Of a stretch of 64,000 nucleotides of DNA, positions 38,801 to 41,800 are shown one piece after another; positions within the stretch are counted from its first letter, which is position 1, and the number at the start of each line of letters is the position of its first letter. Where the stretch lies: positions 1-64,000 of the forward strand of contig JACQFQ010000050.1 of assembly GCA_016199985.1 (NCBI GenBank), read 5' to 3'. The translations under genes and the position numbers were made by a program. The notes under the pieces are model-generated. The model saw nothing but the letters and a program-made list of their open reading frames with translations. It was not told the origin of the DNA and did no database searches. Origin of the DNA: Verrucomicrobiota bacterium (GTDB lineage: Bacteria > Verrucomicrobiota > Verrucomicrobiia > Limisphaerales > UBA11320).

Positions 38801-41800
38801 CGGGCTCGGCGATGACCGTGTGCGGGCTCAGCTCAGCGCCGCGCGCGATGGGTTCTTCGTTTTGAACACCCAAGGGCCGTTCGATCATGACTACACCGGA
38901 GCGGCGCGAACGGATGATGACTTCGTGGACGCGTCGCTGTCGTCTCTCCCGCTCGTGATCTTTGGCGGCCAGGGCAAGGACGACATTACGGGTGGAAGCG
39001 GCAATGACATCCTCTTCGGGGATCGGGGTCGCGTGGAATCCGTGGACGCGGCTGGGAACATTGTGCGGCTCCTGGGCAGCGGAGGGCTTTCGGACGTGGC
39101 CGACGGCCTGGCGCATCTGGTCACATCGATCAGCAACCGAGATCCCGCGGTGGGAAGCAACGACTACCTCGATGGCGGACCCAATCCCGCGGGCGGCCAG
39201 GACATCCTCTTCGGCGGGGCAAATGGCGGGGGAGCAACGCGCGCCGGTGGCTTCGATGGCGACACCGCGATCAGCCGCGCCGGCAACGACATTCTCTTTG
39301 GCGACATCGGCCAGCTGACCCTTGTGAACGGCGCGATCGTCTGGGCCCAAACCACTGAGACGACCTTGGGCGGTCAGGATCTCTTGGAGGGTGGTAATGG
39401 AGACAATCTCGTGTTGGGCGGGTTGGGCGGCGATCAAATCACGACCGGCGCAGGGCGTGACTTGATCCTGGGTGATTACGGCAACATGACGTTCGTCAAC
39501 CAGGCGCTGACCTTGATCCAAAGCGCAGATCCTACCGTCGGAGGCGACGACATCATCCAATCGGGCGACGGCTCGGACGTCGTCTTGGGCGGCATCGGCG
39601 GCGATCGCATTCGAAGCGGCGCCGATGCCGGCAATGACATCCTCTTCGGTGACAATGGTCGTGTGAACTTCACGACGGCCGGGGCCCCCATCCTAGCGCA
39701 GACGCTCAACCCGGAGTTGGGTGGAGAGGACACGATCTTCGGCAGCGGAGGCCATGATTTGATCCTGGGCGGATTCGGGGCTGACACCGTTTACGGCGGA
39801 GCCGGGAACGACTCTATCCTCGGCGACAATGGCTCCATCCAGTTCACTCTTTCCGCGGGACCTGTTGTCGGCGGGGGGCGAGCGGCGGGTAATCGCCTGA
39901 TCGCCGGCGGCGCCGCAGCCGCGGTGGCCGCTTCGTTCCCGAACTGGTTCAGCCCTGCCGCGATCCGCCTCGTCACGGTCGTCTCGCCGACCTTGGGCGG
40001 AAACGACAACCTCAATGGCGACGACGGCAACGATCTCATCATCGGCGGCGCCGGCAACGACACGATCCATGGTGGCGCGGACAACGACGTGATCTTCGGC
40101 GATCACGGCCAGGTGGATTACACACTGCCGGTTAACCGCAACTTTACCTCCATCTATACCCAGCCGGGCGACGGCGCCGGCAATGACACGATCCATGGCG
40201 ACGCGGGCGACGACATTATCCTGGGGCAGCAGGGCAACGATCTGATCTACGGCGACGCGGGCGACGATGACCTGATCGGCGGGCATAACGTGGCCGGCGG
40301 GGTGGATGACGGCGATCGTATCGATGGCGGCGTTGGCAACGATGTCATCCTGGGCGACAATGGCGTCATCGTTCGTCGCGGAGACACGATCACCTCTCGC
40401 GCCCAGGTCTTGTATGGTTCGACGATTTTTGACGCCAAGGGCGACTCTCCGGTGACGAACGAGCCACAGGCCATGCCCACCGGCGCAGCCTCCCGCACGA
40501 TCATCCTCATCAATGAAACCGTCGCTCAAGGCGCCGATTTGATCGCTGGCGGAGCAGGGGACGACGTGATCTTTGGCCAGCTTGGGAACGACACAATTCG
40601 CGGTGATGGCTATGTGGATGACGCGCTTACCGGGATCGCCAGCCTCAAGCGATCCATCGATAACGCCACCGACGGCGATGATTATATCGAGGGCAACGGC
40701 GGGGACGACACGATCTATGGCGATTTGGGGCAGGATGACCTGATCGGAGGCAGCTCGGATCTCTTCGGACTCACCCGCGTCGAACAGCGCGCGGACGGCT
40801 CGGACAAGATCTTCGGCGGCGATGGCTTCGACACCCTGCGCAACAGTATGGGAGACACAAGCGTGAATCGCGCGGCTCGCGACGCGGACACGATTCTCGG
40901 AGACAATGGCCGCATCTTCCGACTTGTCGGGATCAATGGGGTTGCCGGCGGGTTCCTGCGATTCAACTATGACAACACGCCGGGCGGCGCCGTTCGCATC
41001 ATTCCTCGCGCGGTCGCGCAGTTGGACTACACGCCTGGCAGCGGCAGCCAGAAGGATCAGGGCGCCGCGGACATCATCCACGGCGAGGCCGGCAATGACG
41101 TGATCTACGGGCAGGTAGGCGACGATGTGATCTATGGAGATGGCCAGGATGACAGCATCATTGCGGGCGCAGGCGACGATTGGGTGTCGGGTGGCTCCGG
41201 AGATGACGCCGTGCTGGGCGACGACGGCTGGATCATGGCGAGTCGGAACGGCGTGGCCGAGCCGCTCTACGGGCTCCTGGCCTCGCAGCAGCAGACCATC
41301 GCGGCCGGAACCACCACCGCGACGATCTATGTCACGGGTCGGATGAACTACACTGTCCAGCTCATCCAGCCCAATCTGGGCGGTCGTGACATCATCTACG
41401 GCGGCTTGGGGAACGACTTCCTCCACGGCGGCGCGGGCAGCGACGGCGTCTCTGGCGCCGAAGCCTTGCCTGAGTTCTACGACAATCCGGCGCTTTCCGC
41501 GTATCGAATGTACACGCGTGGCGTCCTGCGCTACGACGCCTTGAATCCCCTGGCCAAGATTCCCGACCATCCGCTCAACTTTGAGGCGGTGGACGCCAAC
41601 GGCCAGATGGTTCACGACGGCGAGGACGCTCTCTTCGGCGAAGGTGGGGACGACTGGCTCGTGGGTGGCACAGACGTGGATTACCTTTATGGCGGGACCG
41701 GCAATGACTTGCTCAACGCGGATGACAACCTGGACACCACGGGCGGAGCCAACACCACCTTCGAGACGGCTCAGTTCAACATCGCCGACATCGCGTTCGG